A stretch of 64,000 nt of DNA from Serratia surfactantfaciens (GCF_001642805.2 NZ_CP016948.1:3286001-3350000); one strand, 5' to 3'. Shown: positions 1-11,866, counted from the first letter of the stretch. Notes: generated from the letters alone by a model not told the origin. Numbers and translations: made by a program.

Positions 1-871
1 CTTATTTGATTATCCGGTATCCACTACGCCGTTTCTGGATAATGCCAAAGGACGGTTTTACAGCAATTATATTTCCACCGCGCCAAATACCTTCGAATCG
101 CTCCCTCGCACGCTGGCTTTAAGCAACGGCCACAACATTGCCATCGGAGATAATATCATCACCCTGGCAAAAGCCGCCGGCCTCAACACCCATTGGCTGT
201 CCAATCAGGGCATGTTCGGACAATTCGATACGCCGGTGTCAAAAATCGCGATGTTCAGCGATAGCCATTATTTCCTGAAGAAAGGCGACTACCAATCGCG
301 CAACACCAATGATGATGCGCTGCTGTCGATATTTGACCAATTATTGCGGCGCCAGGGGCAAGGCAACCTGTATGTGCTGCATCTGATGGGCTCACACGCC
401 GACTTTTGCGAGCGGCTTAATGATGAACCACCAAGCATCGAGTCGCCGAATCAGGAACTGGCCTGCTACCTCTCCACCTATCGCAAGACCGACCGTTTCA
501 TCGAACAGGTTTATCAAAGTCTGAAACAGAACGGTGCGCCGTTTAAACTGTTCTATTTCTCCGATCACGGCCTTTCCCATAAGGATATCGGCGGCGGGCG
601 TTCTTTGCGCCACAGCGGCGATACCCGGCAGAATTACCAGGTGCCGTTACTGGTGCTGACCGATCGTGATCGGCAACATCAGGTTATTGATGCCCCCTTG
701 AGCGCTTTCGATTTTATCGGGCTGTTTGTTCAAGAAGCGGGAATACGAATCGCCTATCCGGAAGTGATGCCCACCATGCATATGGTGGATGCAGGCAAGC
801 GCTGGGTGTTTGACGGGCAGAGAATGGTTGATTTCGATCAGTTGGCTGACGACCCGCCTGAGTTACCCTAA
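1..871 (+). CDS. Phosphoethanolamine transferase / sulfatase-fold protein, C-terminal part
   Basis: The reading frame is open from base 2, so the gene starts before the window and only the last 289 residues are present. The visible part is the alkaline-phosphatase/sulfatase-type catalytic domain of lipid A or membrane-glycan phosphoethanolamine transferases. It contains an APNTFESLPRTLAL stretch, where the T is the usual phospho-acceptor position, a YVLHLMGSHADF stretch and the metal-binding motif YFSDHGLSHK. Family members sit in the inner membrane with this domain in the periplasm. The N-terminal membrane segments would lie outside the window, so the exact substrate (lipid A, Kdo or periplasmic glucan) cannot be told. 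It stands alone, about 90 bases upstream of yfhL. Confidence 0.75.
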   Translation, partial: LFDYPVSTTPFLDNAKGRFYSNYISTAPNTFESLPRTLALSNGHNIAIGDNIITLAKAAGLNTHWLSNQGMFGQFDTPVSKIAMFSDSHYFLKKGDYQSRNTNDDALLSIFDQLLRRQGQGNLYVLHLMGSHADFCERLNDEPPSIESPNQELACYLSTYRKTDRFIEQVYQSLKQNGAPFKLFYFSDHGLSHKDIGGGRSLRHSGDTRQNYQVPLLVLTDRDRQHQVIDAPLSAFDFIGLFVQEAGIRIAYPEVMPTMHMVDAGKRWVFDGQRMVDFDQLADDPPELP

Positions 872-956
872 GCGGTAAGATGACGAAAAAACGCCCGTTG
901 TGCGGTGATTCTATGATAGATTGCGCGCCAGCCCGAGCACACCGATGGAAAAATAA

Positions 957-1223
<267 letters not shown>

Positions 1224-1240
1224 CCCGCCGCAGAACTGAC

Positions 1241-1270
1241 AAGGGCGCCACAGGGCGCCCTTTCTCTTTT
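1241..1270. terminator. Bidirectional terminator between yfhL and acpS
   Basis: A nine-base stem, AAGGGCGCC with GGCGCCCTT around a four-base loop, is followed by TTTCTCTTTT on the plus strand. It lies between two convergent genes. The acpS stop codon is at its right edge, so it can end both transcripts, though the T-run is clear only for yfhL. Confidence 0.75.
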
Positions 1271-1650
1271 CAGCTTTCGACGATCACCGTCGCGCAGGCA
1301 TAGCGCCGTTCGTCGGCCAGCGAAACGTGGATCGCGGCGACCCCCATCTCCCCCGCCAGCTCGGCGGCGCGGCCGTGCAAACGAATATTCGGCTTGCCCA
1401 ACGCATCGTTGAACACTTCGAACTGGTTGAACGCCAGGCCGTTGCGGATGCCGGTGCCGAACGCCTTGGCAGCGGCCTCTTTCACGGCGAAACGCTTGGC
1501 CAAAAAGCGGATCGGCTGCTGGTGCTGCTGATACAGCGCCCACTCGGCATCGCTCAGCACCCGGCGCGCCAGACGGTCGCCGCTGCGCTCCACTACCGCT
1601 TCGATACGCGCCATCTCAACGATGTCGGTACCCAGCCCGAGCACCGCCAT
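1270..1650 (-). CDS. acpS: Holo-[acyl-carrier-protein] synthase
   Basis: AcpS moves 4'-phosphopantetheine from CoA to the serine of apo-ACP in the cytoplasm, activating fatty acid synthesis. The start chosen is the [13 protein letters not shown] methionine, giving 126 residues as in E. coli. A longer frame begins 20 residues upstream but would lie inside pdxJ. The Mg-binding D9 (GTDIVEM) and E58 ([16 protein letters not shown]) are present. The start codon overlaps the pdxJ stop by one base (TAATG), so it is translationally coupled and is the last gene of the lepA-to-acpS run. Confidence 0.96.
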   Translation of the reverse strand: MAVLGLGTDIVEMARIEAVVERSGDRLARRVLSDAEWALYQQHQQPIRFLAKRFAVKEAAAKAFGTGIRNGLAFNQFEVFNDALGKPNIRLHGRAAELAGEMGVAAIHVSLADERRYACATVIVES

Positions 1651-2381
1651 TACCGGCGCGCTTCCCGCATCAGCACTTTCATATCGGCAACCGCGGCCGG
1701 CAGCCCGCACATGACCGCCTGGCCGATAATCGCATGGCCGATATTCAGCTCGTGCATTTCCGGCAGCGCGGCGATCGGCTGCACGTTGTGGTAAGTCAGA
1801 CCGTGGCCGGCATTGACCTTCAGTCCCTTCTCGGCCGCGTAGGCGGCAGCCACCGCGATGCGGTGCAGCTCGGCCTGTACCGCCAGCTCGCCCTGCGCTT
1901 CGGCGTAGGCGCCGGTGTGAATTTCGATATAAGGAGCGCCCACCGCCACCGCCGCGTCAATCTGGCGATGAGCGGGATCGATGAACAGCGAAACCAGAAT
2001 GCCCGCCTGCGCCAGGCGCTCGACCGCCACGCTCATTTTGTCCAGCTGGCCAGCGACGTCCAGGCCGCCTTCGGTGGTCACTTCTTCGCGTTTTTCCGGC
2101 ACCAGGCAGCAGAAATGCGGCTTCAGCTCAACGGCGATGTCCAGCATCTCGTCGGTCACCGCCATCTCCAGATTCATGCGCGTCTGGATGGTCTGGCGCA
2201 ACAGGCGCACGTCGCGGTCAGTGATGTGACGGCGGTCTTCGCGCAGATGCACGGTAATGCCGTCGGCCCCCGCCTGTTCGGCAATAAATGCCGCCTGAAC
2301 CGGATCCGGGTATTGGGTTCCGCGCGCGTTACGTAACGTGGCGATGTGATCGATATTGACGCCCAGCAGCAAATCAGCCAT
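1650..2381 (-). CDS. pdxJ: Pyridoxine 5'-phosphate synthase
   Basis: PdxJ condenses 1-deoxy-D-xylulose 5-phosphate with 3-amino-2-oxopropyl phosphate in the last ring-forming step of vitamin B6 synthesis. The 243-residue protein has the family's TIM-barrel start [24 protein letters not shown] and the motifs [12 protein letters not shown] and [10 protein letters not shown]. It is full length. Downstream acpS is coupled by a one-base overlap. Upstream lies recO, 71 bases away, as in other enterobacteria. Confidence 0.97.
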   Translation of the reverse strand: MADLLLGVNIDHIATLRNARGTQYPDPVQAAFIAEQAGADGITVHLREDRRHITDRDVRLLRQTIQTRMNLEMAVTDEMLDIAVELKPHFCCLVPEKREEVTTEGGLDVAGQLDKMSVAVERLAQAGILVSLFIDPAHRQIDAAVAVGAPYIEIHTGAYAEAQGELAVQAELHRIAVAAAYAAEKGLKVNAGHGLTYHNVQPIAALPEMHELNIGHAIIGQAVMCGLPAAVADMKVLMREARR

Positions 2382-2452
2382 GACAACCTCTAAATACGAT
2401 TTTCAGTGCCAGCAGTGTACACGCGGGCGCAGGACGGCAAAAGGGGAAAAGG

Positions 2453-3184
2453 TCAGGCGTCGTCGACCGGCGTATTCGGCTGTTTGCGCACGAACTGGCG
2501 GAACAGTTCGCGGCTCTTCAACGGCTTGCCGCCGAGGTAGGGTTTCAGCGCCATGCGGGTGAAACGCTTGGCGGCGCGCAGCGTGTCGGCATCGGGAAAC
2601 TGACGCTCCGCCAGCGCACGCAGTTCGCGGCCGGTGAAGCTGTAATGATCCACCACCAGGCTGGCGATAAAGCCTTTCTCTTCGCGGTAACGGTAGGTCA
2701 TGGCGTCATCCACCGGCAGGCCGCTGCCGGCGCAGTGCAGAAAATCGAGGCCGTAGCCGAGGTGATGCAACAAGGCCAGCTCGAACTGGCGCAGCGCCTG
2801 CTCCGGCGAACTGTCTTCCGCCGCCAGCGCCTGCAGGCATTGCAGATAGTCGAAGAACAGCACCGAGTAGTTGGCTTCCTGCTCCAGCACCCGCGCCAGC
2901 AGTTCGTTCACATACAGGCCGCTGTAGAGCATCATGCCGCTGAGGGGTAAACCGAGAGAGACCGCTTCGGCGTTGCGCAGCGTTTTCACTTCGCCGCGGC
3001 CGCCCCAGCGCACTAACAGAGGGGTAAAGGGCTGCAGACAGCCCTTCAGATTGGAGCGGCGGCTGCGCGCGCCTTTCGCCAGCAAGCGCACCCGCCCATG
3101 ACCTTCGGTAAACAGATCCAGCATCAGACTGGTTTCACTGTACGGCCGCCCATGCAGGACGAAAGCGCGCTCCCAGCCGTCCAC
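2453..3184 (-). CDS. recO: DNA repair protein RecO
   Basis: RecO works with RecF and RecR to load RecA on SSB-coated single-stranded DNA during gap repair. The 243-residue product begins [44 protein letters not shown], the N-terminal OB-fold of the family, followed by the helical domain. Its length matches the enterobacterial protein. It begins six bases after the end of era, so it is co-transcribed with era and rnc. This order (rnc-era-recO) is conserved. Confidence 0.97.
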   Translation of the reverse strand: MDGWERAFVLHGRPYSETSLMLDLFTEGHGRVRLLAKGARSRRSNLKGCLQPFTPLLVRWGGRGEVKTLRNAEAVSLGLPLSGMMLYSGLYVNELLARVLEQEANYSVLFFDYLQCLQALAAEDSSPEQALRQFELALLHHLGYGLDFLHCAGSGLPVDDAMTYRYREEKGFIASLVVDHYSFTGRELRALAERQFPDADTLRAAKRFTRMALKPYLGGKPLKSRELFRQFVRKQPNTPVDDA

Positions 3185-3190
3185 GGATCG

Positions 3191-4779
<1,589 letters not shown>

Positions 4780-4960
4780 TTACCAATAGATCAAGAATGC
4801 GTCAAAAACTTGCAGCATACGGAACAGGCCTGCTTCGCTGAAAGCCGATCCAAAGCTGTTTCGTTTGCAGTGGCTCCCAGCAGAGAACCAACTTTTTATC
4901 GCTCGAGAAAGTATTCTACAACGAGTGGAAACATAATGCTGTGTTTATATCCCCTTAATC

Positions 4961-4990
4961 TTTCACGCCGCAGTAGGCTGCGGCGTGAAA
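4961..4990 (-). promoter_or_regulatory. Hairpin in the lepB-rnc leader, candidate RNase III self-processing site
   Basis: Two 13-base arms (TTTCACGCCGCAG and its exact complement) flank a TAGG loop. On the minus strand there is no T-run after the stem, so it is not an ordinary terminator. In E. coli the rnc operon mRNA is cut by RNase III in a leader stem-loop at this place. The function here is inferred from position only. Confidence 0.5.
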
Positions 4991-5012
4991 TTTACGGAAA
5001 ATAAGTCAGCGA

Positions 5013-5990
5013 TTAATGAATGCCGCCAATCCGGCTGAAACGCACGCCGGTCGGCCACTCACCTTCCTGCTTTTCAAAGCTCATCCAGATGGCCGTGGCT
5101 TTGCCCACCAGATTCTTCTCCGGCACAAAGCCCCAGTAACGGCTGTCCGCGCTGTTGTCGCGGTTGTCGCCCATCATGAAGTAATGCCCGGCAGGCACCA
5201 CCCACTCCGCCAGCGGTTTACCCGGCTGTTGATAGTAAGCGCCCACCCGATCCTGTGCATCCGGCACAGTCAGGATACGGTGCGTCACGTTGCCCAGGCT
5301 CTCCTGACGCTCACGCAGGCGAATGCCGCCCGGCGGCACGTCGTCGTTCAGCGGGATCTGGTAGAAACCGTTGCTGGCCTCGCCCATGCCGCTGCGGCTG
5401 AACAACTGCACGAAGTCGCTCGGCTGCGCGTCGGCGTAGGTCACCGCCAGCGCGGTGTCGCAGGACTGCCCGCTGTTGCATGACGGCTGCACCGTGACGC
5501 GCTTATTTATCGGATCGTAAGTAATACGATCGCCCGGCAGGCCGATCACGCGCTTGATATAATCCAGTTTTGGATCCAGCGGATATTTAAATACCGCGAT
5601 ATCGCCGCGCTTCGGATGACCGGTTTCAATTAGCGTGGTCTGGGTAATCGGATCTTTAATGCCGTAAGCATATTTCTCCACCAGAATGAAATCGCCAATC
5701 AACAGCGTCGGCATCATTGAGCCGGACGGGATCTGGAACGGTTCGTAAATAAACGAACGCACCACAAACACCAGCAGCAGCACCGGGAAGACCGAAGCGC
5801 CGGTCTCTACCCAACCTGGCTGCTTCGCCACTTTCGCCAGCGTTTTATCGTCTACGGCGCCCGCAGTCTGTTCGTTGACCGCCGCGATCTTCGCGCGGCG
5901 GGCCGGCGCCCATTTAAAGCGCTCGAAGCACCAGATGATCCCGGTGACCAGGGTGGCCAACGCCAGGATCAGGGCAAACATATTCGCCAT
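5013..5990 (-). CDS. lepB: Signal peptidase I
   Basis: LepB removes signal peptides from exported proteins at the outer face of the inner membrane. The 325-residue protein has two N-terminal membrane segments (about residues 4-21 and 64-78) and the catalytic Ser-Lys dyad: S91 in PSGSMMPTL and K146 in DYIKRVIGLPGD. The later box GHYFMMGDNRDNSADSRYWG is also present. It follows lepA by 32 bases and precedes rnc, the conserved order. Confidence 0.98.
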   Translation of the reverse strand: MANMFALILALATLVTGIIWCFERFKWAPARRAKIAAVNEQTAGAVDDKTLAKVAKQPGWVETGASVFPVLLLVFVVRSFIYEPFQIPSGSMMPTLLIGDFILVEKYAYGIKDPITQTTLIETGHPKRGDIAVFKYPLDPKLDYIKRVIGLPGDRITYDPINKRVTVQPSCNSGQSCDTALAVTYADAQPSDFVQLFSRSGMGEASNGFYQIPLNDDVPPGGIRLRERQESLGNVTHRILTVPDAQDRVGAYYQQPGKPLAEWVVPAGHYFMMGDNRDNSADSRYWGFVPEKNLVGKATAIWMSFEKQEGEWPTGVRFSRIGGIH

Positions 5991-6022
5991 GCAAACTCCC
6001 TCGTTTCGCGAACTCGTCGCGG

Positions 6023-7822
6023 TTACTTGCCGTCTTTGCCCACGTGCAGAATGGCCAGGAACGCTTCCTGCGGCAGCTCGACGTTGCCGACCTGCTTCAT
6101 GCGCTTCTTACCGTCTTTCTGTTTCTGCAGCAGCTTTTTCTTACGGCTGACGTCGCCGCCGTAGCACTTCGCCAACACGTTTTTACGCAATTGCTTCACG
6201 GTGGAGCGCGCGATGATGTGCGTGCCGATCGCCGCCTGAATCGCGATATCGAACTGCTGACGCGGGATCAGATCTTTCATCTTCTCCACCAGTTCACGGC
6301 CGCGATACTGCGAGTTGTCGCGGTGGGTGATCAGCGCCAGCGCATCCACGCGCTCGTTGTTGATCAGCACGTCCACGCGCACCATGTCGGAAGCCTGGAA
6401 GCGCTTGAAGTTGTAATCCAGCGACGCATAACCGCGCGACGTGGACTTCAGGCGGTCGAAGAAGTCGAGCACCACTTCCGCCATCGGGATTTCATAGGTC
6501 AGCGCCACCTGGTTGCCGTGGTAGACCATGTTGGTCTGTACGCCGCGCTTTTCTACGCACAGGGTGATGACGTTGCCCAGGTATTCCTGCGGCATCAGCA
6601 TGTGACATTCGGCGATCGGCTCGCGCAGTTCCTGGATGTTGTTCAACGGCGGCAGCTTGGACGGGCTGTCGACGTAGATCACTTCCTTGCCGGTGGTTTC
6701 CACTTCGTAGACTACCGTCGGCGCGGTGGTGATCAGATCCAGATCGTATTCACGCTCCAGACGTTCCTGAATGATCTCCATGTGCAACAGACCGAGGAAG
6801 CCACAGCGGAAGCCGAAGCCCAACGCGGTGGAGCTTTCCGGTTCGTAGAACAGGGAGGCGTCGTTGAGGCTGAGCTTGCCCAGCGCATCGCGGAAGGATT
6901 CATAGTCGTCGGAGCTGATTGGGAACAGACCGGCGTACACCTGCGGCTTCACTTTCTTGAAGCCCGGCAGCGCTTTATCCGCCGGCTGACGCGCCTGCGT
7001 CAGGGTATCGCCCACCGGCGCACCGAGGATGTCTTTGATCGCACAGACCAGCCAACCCACTTCGCCACAGTTCAGCACGTCGCGATCGACCTGCTTCGGC
7101 GTGAAGATGCCCAGGCGATCGGCGTTGTACACCTGGCCGGTGCTCATGACCTTGATCTTGTCGCCCTTGCGCAGCGTACCGTTCTTGACGCGCACCAGAG
7201 ACACGACGCCCAGGTAGTTATCGAACCAGGAGTCGATGATCAACGCCTGCAGCGGCGCATCCGGATCGCCCTGCGGCGCAGGAATGTCGCGCACCAGACG
7301 CTCCAGCACGTCGGGCACGCCGACGCCGGTTTTGGCCGAGCAGCGCACCGCATCGGTGGCGTCGATGCCGACGATGTCTTCAATTTCCTGCGCGGCGCGA
7401 TCCGGATCGGCGGCCGGCAGGTCGATTTTGTTCAGCACCGGCACCACTTCCAGATCCATTTCGATCGCGGTGTAGCAGTTGGCCAGCGTCTGGGCTTCTA
7501 CGCCCTGACCGGCGTCAACCACCAGCAGCGCGCCTTCGCAGGCCGCCAGCGAGCGGGAAACTTCATAGGAGAAGTCGACGTGGCCAGGGGTGTCGATAAA
7601 GTTGAGCTGATAGGTCTGCCCATCCAGCGCTTTATAATCCAGCGTAACGCTCTGCGCTTTGATGGTGATGCCGCGCTCGCGCTCCAGATCCATGGAATCG
7701 AGCACCTGCGCAGCCATTTCACGGTCGGACAAGCCGCCGCAGATTTGGATAATGCGGTCAGACAGCGTCGACTTACCGTGGTCAATATGGGCAATAATGG
7801 AGAAATTTCGTATATGCTTCAT
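6023..7822 (-). CDS. lepA: Elongation factor 4 (LepA)
   Basis: LepA is a translational GTPase that binds stalled or pre-translocation ribosomes. The 599-residue protein has the P-loop AHIDHGKST at 11-19, DTPGHVDF and NKIDLP, then the EF-G-like domains and the LepA-specific C-terminal domain ending [13 protein letters not shown] long opposite-strand frame covers nearly the whole gene but is a composition artefact. lepA heads the leftward run to acpS; its promoter must lie in the 500 bases before it. Confidence 0.98.
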   Translation of the reverse strand: MKHIRNFSIIAHIDHGKSTLSDRIIQICGGLSDREMAAQVLDSMDLERERGITIKAQSVTLDYKALDGQTYQLNFIDTPGHVDFSYEVSRSLAACEGALLVVDAGQGVEAQTLANCYTAIEMDLEVVPVLNKIDLPAADPDRAAQEIEDIVGIDATDAVRCSAKTGVGVPDVLERLVRDIPAPQGDPDAPLQALIIDSWFDNYLGVVSLVRVKNGTLRKGDKIKVMSTGQVYNADRLGIFTPKQVDRDVLNCGEVGWLVCAIKDILGAPVGDTLTQARQPADKALPGFKKVKPQVYAGLFPISSDDYESFRDALGKLSLNDASLFYEPESSTALGFGFRCGFLGLLHMEIIQERLEREYDLDLITTAPTVVYEVETTGKEVIYVDSPSKLPPLNNIQELREPIAECHMLMPQEYLGNVITLCVEKRGVQTNMVYHGNQVALTYEIPMAEVVLDFFDRLKSTSRGYASLDYNFKRFQASDMVRVDVLINNERVDALALITHRDNSQYRGRELVEKMKDLIPRQQFDIAIQAAIGTHIIARSTVKQLRKNVLAKCYGGDVSRKKKLLQKQKDGKKRMKQVGNVELPQEAFLAILHVGKDGK

Positions 7823-8341
7823 TATAAAAGTTTTTCTGCCTTGGTATTTCTGAATTACTCGCCTATAGAAACCCGCATGGACCTAAAGCGACAGTGAATG
7901 GGTTAGGCCGTCTTGCACCTGAATCGCTGCATTCTACATGCCACACCACTGAAAACCTAGCGATCGGTGCAGTGAAGGCACTCTATTATGCGCGGCTTAA
8001 TGTTACAGGGCGCTCCAGGTTGTGAAAACAGATGTTAACACGAGCGATGCCACCCGAACCCAAGGCTGGCACCGCCTCCGCAGCAGCCAAACCCCGGTGT
8101 TAATACATAACCGGCCGCAACGCAATAAACCCTCTCCGAAATTATAAAAAAAGAATATTTGGATCAACCTCTTAGAATTCAATTTCGCCCCTCTGCGTTT
8201 AGGAAAAACCCCATATACGCCACTGCCTTCCCTCGGATAGAAAGGGCGTGAACTCCGCGACAAAACATTATTCCGGGCACTACATCGGCAGCCCACCGGG
8301 GTTCACCAGCATATCTGCGTACGTTGATTGGAAGGTGCATC
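7823..8341. other. 519-base intergenic stretch between lepA and the PH-like membrane gene
   Basis: No convincing gene, tRNA or repeat is visible. The stretch separates two divergent genes and must hold the lepA promoter. The short frames inside lack ribosome binding sites and family resemblance. Confidence 0.5.
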
Positions 8342-9178
8342 ATGATCGATAAAGGGCAAATGCTGAGCCGGCACGATTTTTCGAAGGTCAACTGGGGCAT
8401 TCTGGCGGCGGCGGCGTTGCTGTTTAGCGTGGGGGCGGCGCTGTTGGTGCTGCCGCTGCTGAGCAGCATTGATGAGAGCGAAGCCATCACGCTGTTGCAG
8501 GCCGGCACGGGTACGATTTTACTCGGCTGTACGCTGCTGGCGCTGCGGCATTATCTGCGTCCGGCGCTAACCTACCGTCTGTATGAACACGGCGTGCGGG
8601 TCTTTGACGGCCATCATCACAAAGAGCGTTTCATCCCGTTTGAGAAAATCGGCGACATCTATCGCTTTCGCGGCGGTAAGGCTTTCGGCGGGTGGCTCGA
8701 CGTCACGGCGTTTCGCACTGGCGCGGATCAGCCCTGGTGTACGGTCTTCAGCAATGTCGCCCATTCGTGGCGGCTGGCGGACGTGATCGTCGATCAGCAG
8801 TTGCAGCAGCGCGGGCCGCTGGCGTTGAATGCGCTTTATCAGGGGGAGACGGTGTCGTTTCACACCGTTGAGGGCGACGCGCGCTGGTTGTGGCAGCTGC
8901 TGCTCGGCAAGCGGCAAGGCACACCGGCGAATACGCTGCGGCTGAGCGCCACTCTGCTGACGACTGAACGGGGCAATGTGCCGATCGAACAGATCCGCGC
9001 GCTGGAAAACCATCCGCAGCGCGGCATCCGTTTACTCGACGGCCAGGGAAATGTGCTGTTCGCTATTAACTATGATTCGTTGCTCAGCGCCGATCTGTTC
9101 ATCGCGCTGCTGGAACATATGATCCACAACCGCATCCCCGCCTATCACACCCCGGCGATGACGCGGCCGTCGGTTTAA
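8342..9178 (+). CDS. Membrane protein with PH-like domain, unknown function
   Basis: I do not recognise this gene from E. coli. The ATG at 8342 follows GGAAGG with a suitable gap; an upstream TTG in frame has no such site. The 278-residue product has two adjacent hydrophobic segments (about residues 20-40 and 50-65). A soluble part follows, beginning TYRLYEHGVRVFDGHHHKERFIPFEKIGDIYRFRG, which resembles bacterial PH-like (YdbT/YcxB-type) strands. A similar pattern (LRLSATLLTTERGNVPIEQIRAL) recurs near the C-terminus, suggesting two such domains. It sits alone between lepA and rseC, converging on rseC with a four-base overlap. Confidence 0.7.
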   Translation: MIDKGQMLSRHDFSKVNWGILAAAALLFSVGAALLVLPLLSSIDESEAITLLQAGTGTILLGCTLLALRHYLRPALTYRLYEHGVRVFDGHHHKERFIPFEKIGDIYRFRGGKAFGGWLDVTAFRTGADQPWCTVFSNVAHSWRLADVIVDQQLQQRGPLALNALYQGETVSFHTVEGDARWLWQLLLGKRQGTPANTLRLSATLLTTERGNVPIEQIRALENHPQRGIRLLDGQGNVLFAINYDSLLSADLFIALLEHMIHNRIPAYHTPAMTRPSV

Positions 9179-9651
9179 ATCAGCGGGGAGTTTTCCGCCT
9201 GCATGCGCATCGCGGTAGGCGGCAATCCAATCTGCAGCACCACCGGCTGATAATCGGCCTGCTCGCCCAGGCGCCGGGCCAACCGGCGCGCCAGCATAAA
9301 GGCCGCCCCGCCGCCCAACACGGCGCCGATCGCCGCCGAGGCGTCGCTGCCGAAGCCATATTGCAGCAGCGTACCGCCCAGCATCATACCCAGCAGCGGC
9401 GTCAGGTAAACCAGCATGGCGGAGCGCAGCAGGCTGCCTTCCGCAATACCGACCTCGACGCGCTGCCCCGGCTCGAGCGGCTGATCGATACGCACCTGCA
9501 GCTGATGCTCGGTTTCCGGCACCAGCTCGTTCAACGCGCGCGCGCCGCAGCCGGAGCGCGCAGTGCAGCTGCCGCAGCCGGCTTTGGGTTCACAGCGCAG
9601 CAGCGCTACGCCCTGTTGCCACGAAACCACCGTGGCCCACTCTTTCATCAT
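9175..9651 (-). CDS. rseC: Sigma-E system protein RseC (SoxR-reducing factor)
   Basis: RseC is an inner-membrane protein linked to sigma-E activity and to resetting SoxR. The 158 residues carry an N-terminal cysteine cluster at C20, C26, C29 and C35, typical of RseC/MucC. Two hydrophobic helices lie about residues 74-115, within LLRSAMLVYLTPLLGMMLGG and AAIGAVLGGGAAFMLARRL. The product could start at the first or second of two adjacent methionines. It is the last gene of the rpoE operon and meets the rseB stop by one base. Confidence 0.95.
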   Translation of the reverse strand: MMKEWATVVSWQQGVALLRCEPKAGCGSCTARSGCGARALNELVPETEHQLQVRIDQPLEPGQRVEVGIAEGSLLRSAMLVYLTPLLGMMLGGTLLQYGFGSDASAAIGAVLGGGAAFMLARRLARRLGEQADYQPVVLQIGLPPTAMRMQAENSPLI

Positions 9652-10607
9652 TACGGCGATACCTTGAAAGAAATGCTGTCGGCGATGCGCTTGGCCGTCG
9701 CCGGCGGCAATTCGCCCACAATAGTGATTTCGTTGCCCGCGCGCACTTCGGTCTGAATGGTGCGGCGCCCCTGACGGTAGTACTGCTGCCCGGCTCCGCT
9801 GCCCGCCGGGCTGACGTTGACCGAGAAGCTGAACAGGCCGTCGCTGTAGAGCCGGGATTCAACCGGCACAGCGACGTTCGGCAATTTACGGCGATTGCGC
9901 GCCACCTCGTCCACCCCGGCCGGCAACCATCCGGTGCTCCAGCTCAGCTGGACCTTTTCCACCGCCGGCAGCGACAACAGCGGCGGCAAATTGGCTTTGA
10001 GCAGCCCCTGCATTGCGCCCTGCACGTCGGCGCCGACCGCGAAGGAGATCACCCGATATTGCTCCAGCGTTTCGCCGTCGCGATCGAGCAAATCCACCCG
10101 CAGCGGCAGCTTGGTGTCCTCGTCCATCCAGACGATGTAGCTGTAGCGGGAGCCGTCGCGCGCCACTACGCGCAGCACTTCACACGGCCGATCGGCGATG
10201 CGGGTGCTACCCACGGAAATGAAGTCGTAGTACTTGGCCAGGCGATCGAAATCGGCATAGACAATGGCCGGCAGCGCATCGACGATGTGATCGCCGGTGA
10301 GCGTGAACGGCTCAAGGCCGGGTTCGAAGTAGCTGATCCCGCCGCCGCGCTGCAGCACTTCGCGGCGTGGGCCGTCCATATGCAGCAGTTGGCCGAGCGG
10401 CACGTTGCCGATCACCGCATGGCGATAGCGCAACGACTCGATTCCCTGCTTGCTGATGCTGATGTAGGCGAGCTCGTAATTGAGAGAACGGCTGGCGCTG
10501 CTCATCTGTTGCAATAACGCCCCGGACGCAGTCGGCTGCGCCGGGGCGATGCTTGAATAGAGCAGGCTGCCCGTCAATAAACAAACGGAGAACCAGATTT
10601 GCTTCAT
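9651..10607 (-). CDS. rseB: Sigma-E regulator RseB, periplasmic
   Basis: RseB binds the periplasmic part of RseA and protects it from DegS until lipopolysaccharide intermediates displace it. The 318-residue protein starts with a cleavable signal (MKQIWFSVCLLTGSLLYSSIAPAQP) and continues with the lipoprotein-carrier-like fold (SASRSLNYELAYISISKQGIESLRYRHA). It starts at the last base of rseA and ends at the first of rseC, so rseA, rseB and rseC are packed for coupled translation. Confidence 0.96.
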   Translation of the reverse strand: MKQIWFSVCLLTGSLLYSSIAPAQPTASGALLQQMSSASRSLNYELAYISISKQGIESLRYRHAVIGNVPLGQLLHMDGPRREVLQRGGGISYFEPGLEPFTLTGDHIVDALPAIVYADFDRLAKYYDFISVGSTRIADRPCEVLRVVARDGSRYSYIVWMDEDTKLPLRVDLLDRDGETLEQYRVISFAVGADVQGAMQGLLKANLPPLLSLPAVEKVQLSWSTGWLPAGVDEVARNRRKLPNVAVPVESRLYSDGLFSFSVNVSPAGSGAGQQYYRQGRRTIQTEVRAGNEITIVGELPPATAKRIADSISFKVSP

Positions 10608-11260
10608 TACTGCTGTTGCATTCCTAAAGACTGAGTTCCGGGAACCTGAATGGCAGCCTGTTGCGGGTTGCTTTGCTCAAGCTGCAGCTGATCCGAATGC
10701 AGGCGACGTTGCAGTTCATAGTCCTGCAGCATGGCGTTGATACGCTTGCGCTGTTCCTGCACCTGCTGCTGTTGGCCGCTGCCGGTGGAGAAACTGTCGG
10801 CCGGGACGCCCAGGCTGACCGGTGAGGCTTGGCCCATGATCGGCAGTGTAGTGAAGGCCGGCGATTCGGACGCGTTCGATGACGCAGCGGGCTGGTTGTA
10901 GTGCTGCACGCCGACGATCACCGCCAGCGACACGCAGGCCGCCATGCCGATTTGCGTAATCTGGCTGGCCCAAGGACGCACTTTGTGCCAGAACGGCATT
11001 TTCTGCCAGGTGTGCGGCTGCGGCTGAGATTCCTGAACGGCGGAAGGCACCAGCCGGGCAGGTTCTTTCTCAAGTGCAGCGGCGACGCGATCGGCGATAT
11101 CGAAATGCATCACTTGTCCGATATCACCCCGCAGCGTGTCACGTATCAGGTGATAGCTCTGCCAGCTTTGTTGAAGCGTTCGATCTTGTGACAGAGAACT
11201 CAACAGCTCGCTGTCGAACGATTCACCATCCATCAGAGCGGAAAGCTTTTCTTTCTGCAT
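10607..11260 (-). CDS. rseA: Anti-sigma-E factor RseA
   Basis: RseA holds sigma E at the membrane and is destroyed by DegS and RseP under outer-membrane stress. The 217-residue protein has the cytoplasmic anti-sigma domain (MQKEKLSALMDGESFDSELLSSL), one membrane helix (about residues 100-120, SQITQIGMAACVSLAVIVGV), and a Gln-rich periplasmic domain for RseB binding. It lies 30 bases after rpoE, which gives a one-operon sensor and effector. Confidence 0.97.
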   Translation of the reverse strand: MQKEKLSALMDGESFDSELLSSLSQDRTLQQSWQSYHLIRDTLRGDIGQVMHFDIADRVAAALEKEPARLVPSAVQESQPQPHTWQKMPFWHKVRPWASQITQIGMAACVSLAVIVGVQHYNQPAASSNASESPAFTTLPIMGQASPVSLGVPADSFSTGSGQQQQVQEQRKRINAMLQDYELQRRLHSDQLQLEQSNPQQAAIQVPGTQSLGMQQQ

Positions 11261-11290
11261 GCCTAAGTACCCTTCCTGTGCCCGCCATTG

Positions 11291-11866
11291 CTAACGCTGG
11301 ATCAGCGGTTGAACTTTATTATCGATAGCTTCCCGGGCGCGGAAAATACGCGAACGTACGGTTCCGACCGGGCAATCCATGATGGCAGCTATCTCTTCGT
11401 AGCTTAGACCATCCAACTCCCGCAGGGTAATCGCCATGCGAAGATCCTCTGGGAGCGACTCAATGGTACGGAAAACTATCTGTCTCAGCTCTTCTGACAA
11501 CATTAAGTTCTCAGGGTTCGAAATTTCTTTCAGTGCGCCCGCACTTTCGTAATTTTCCGCATCGTTGGCGTCCACATCACTGGATGGCGGACGGCGCCCC
11601 TGAGCAACCAGATAATTCTTTGCCGTGTTCACGGCGATTCGATACAACCAGGTATAAAAAGCGCTGTCGCCACGGAACGATTCCAGTGCGCGATAGGCCT
11701 TGATAAACGACTCCTGCACCACATCGGGCACATCGCCCTGCGGCACATAGCGGGAAACGAGACTCGCCACCTTATGCTGATAGCGCACTACCAGTAGGTT
11801 AAACGATTTCTGGTCGCCCTTTTGGACCCGCTCAACCAGAACTTGATCCGTTAACTGCTCGCTCAT
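11291..11866 (-). CDS. rpoE: RNA polymerase sigma factor sigma E
   Basis: Sigma E is an ECF sigma factor directing transcription of envelope-stress genes. I chose the start MSEQLTDQVLVERVQKGDQKSFNLLV, giving 191 residues as in E. coli, rather than an in-frame start 25 codons upstream. Region 2 (DVVQESFIKAYRALESFRGDSAFYTWLYRIAVN) and region 4 (LREDGLSYEEIAAIMDCPVGTVRSRIFRARE, seen as ITLRELDGLSYEEIA) are both complete. The first 35 bases overlap the end of the rseD leader frame. Confidence 0.97.
   Translation of the reverse strand: MSEQLTDQVLVERVQKGDQKSFNLLVVRYQHKVASLVSRYVPQGDVPDVVQESFIKAYRALESFRGDSAFYTWLYRIAVNTAKNYLVAQGRRPPSSDVDANDAENYESAGALKEISNPENLMLSEELRQIVFRTIESLPEDLRMAITLRELDGLSYEEIAAIMDCPVGTVRSRIFRAREAIDNKVQPLIQR

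Noticed and set aside
6044..7897. 617-codon frame opposite lepA
   Set aside because: It is the exact shadow of a well-known gene, rich in Arg, Gln, His and Val, with no family resemblance. G+C-rich codons of lepA leave the opposite frame open.
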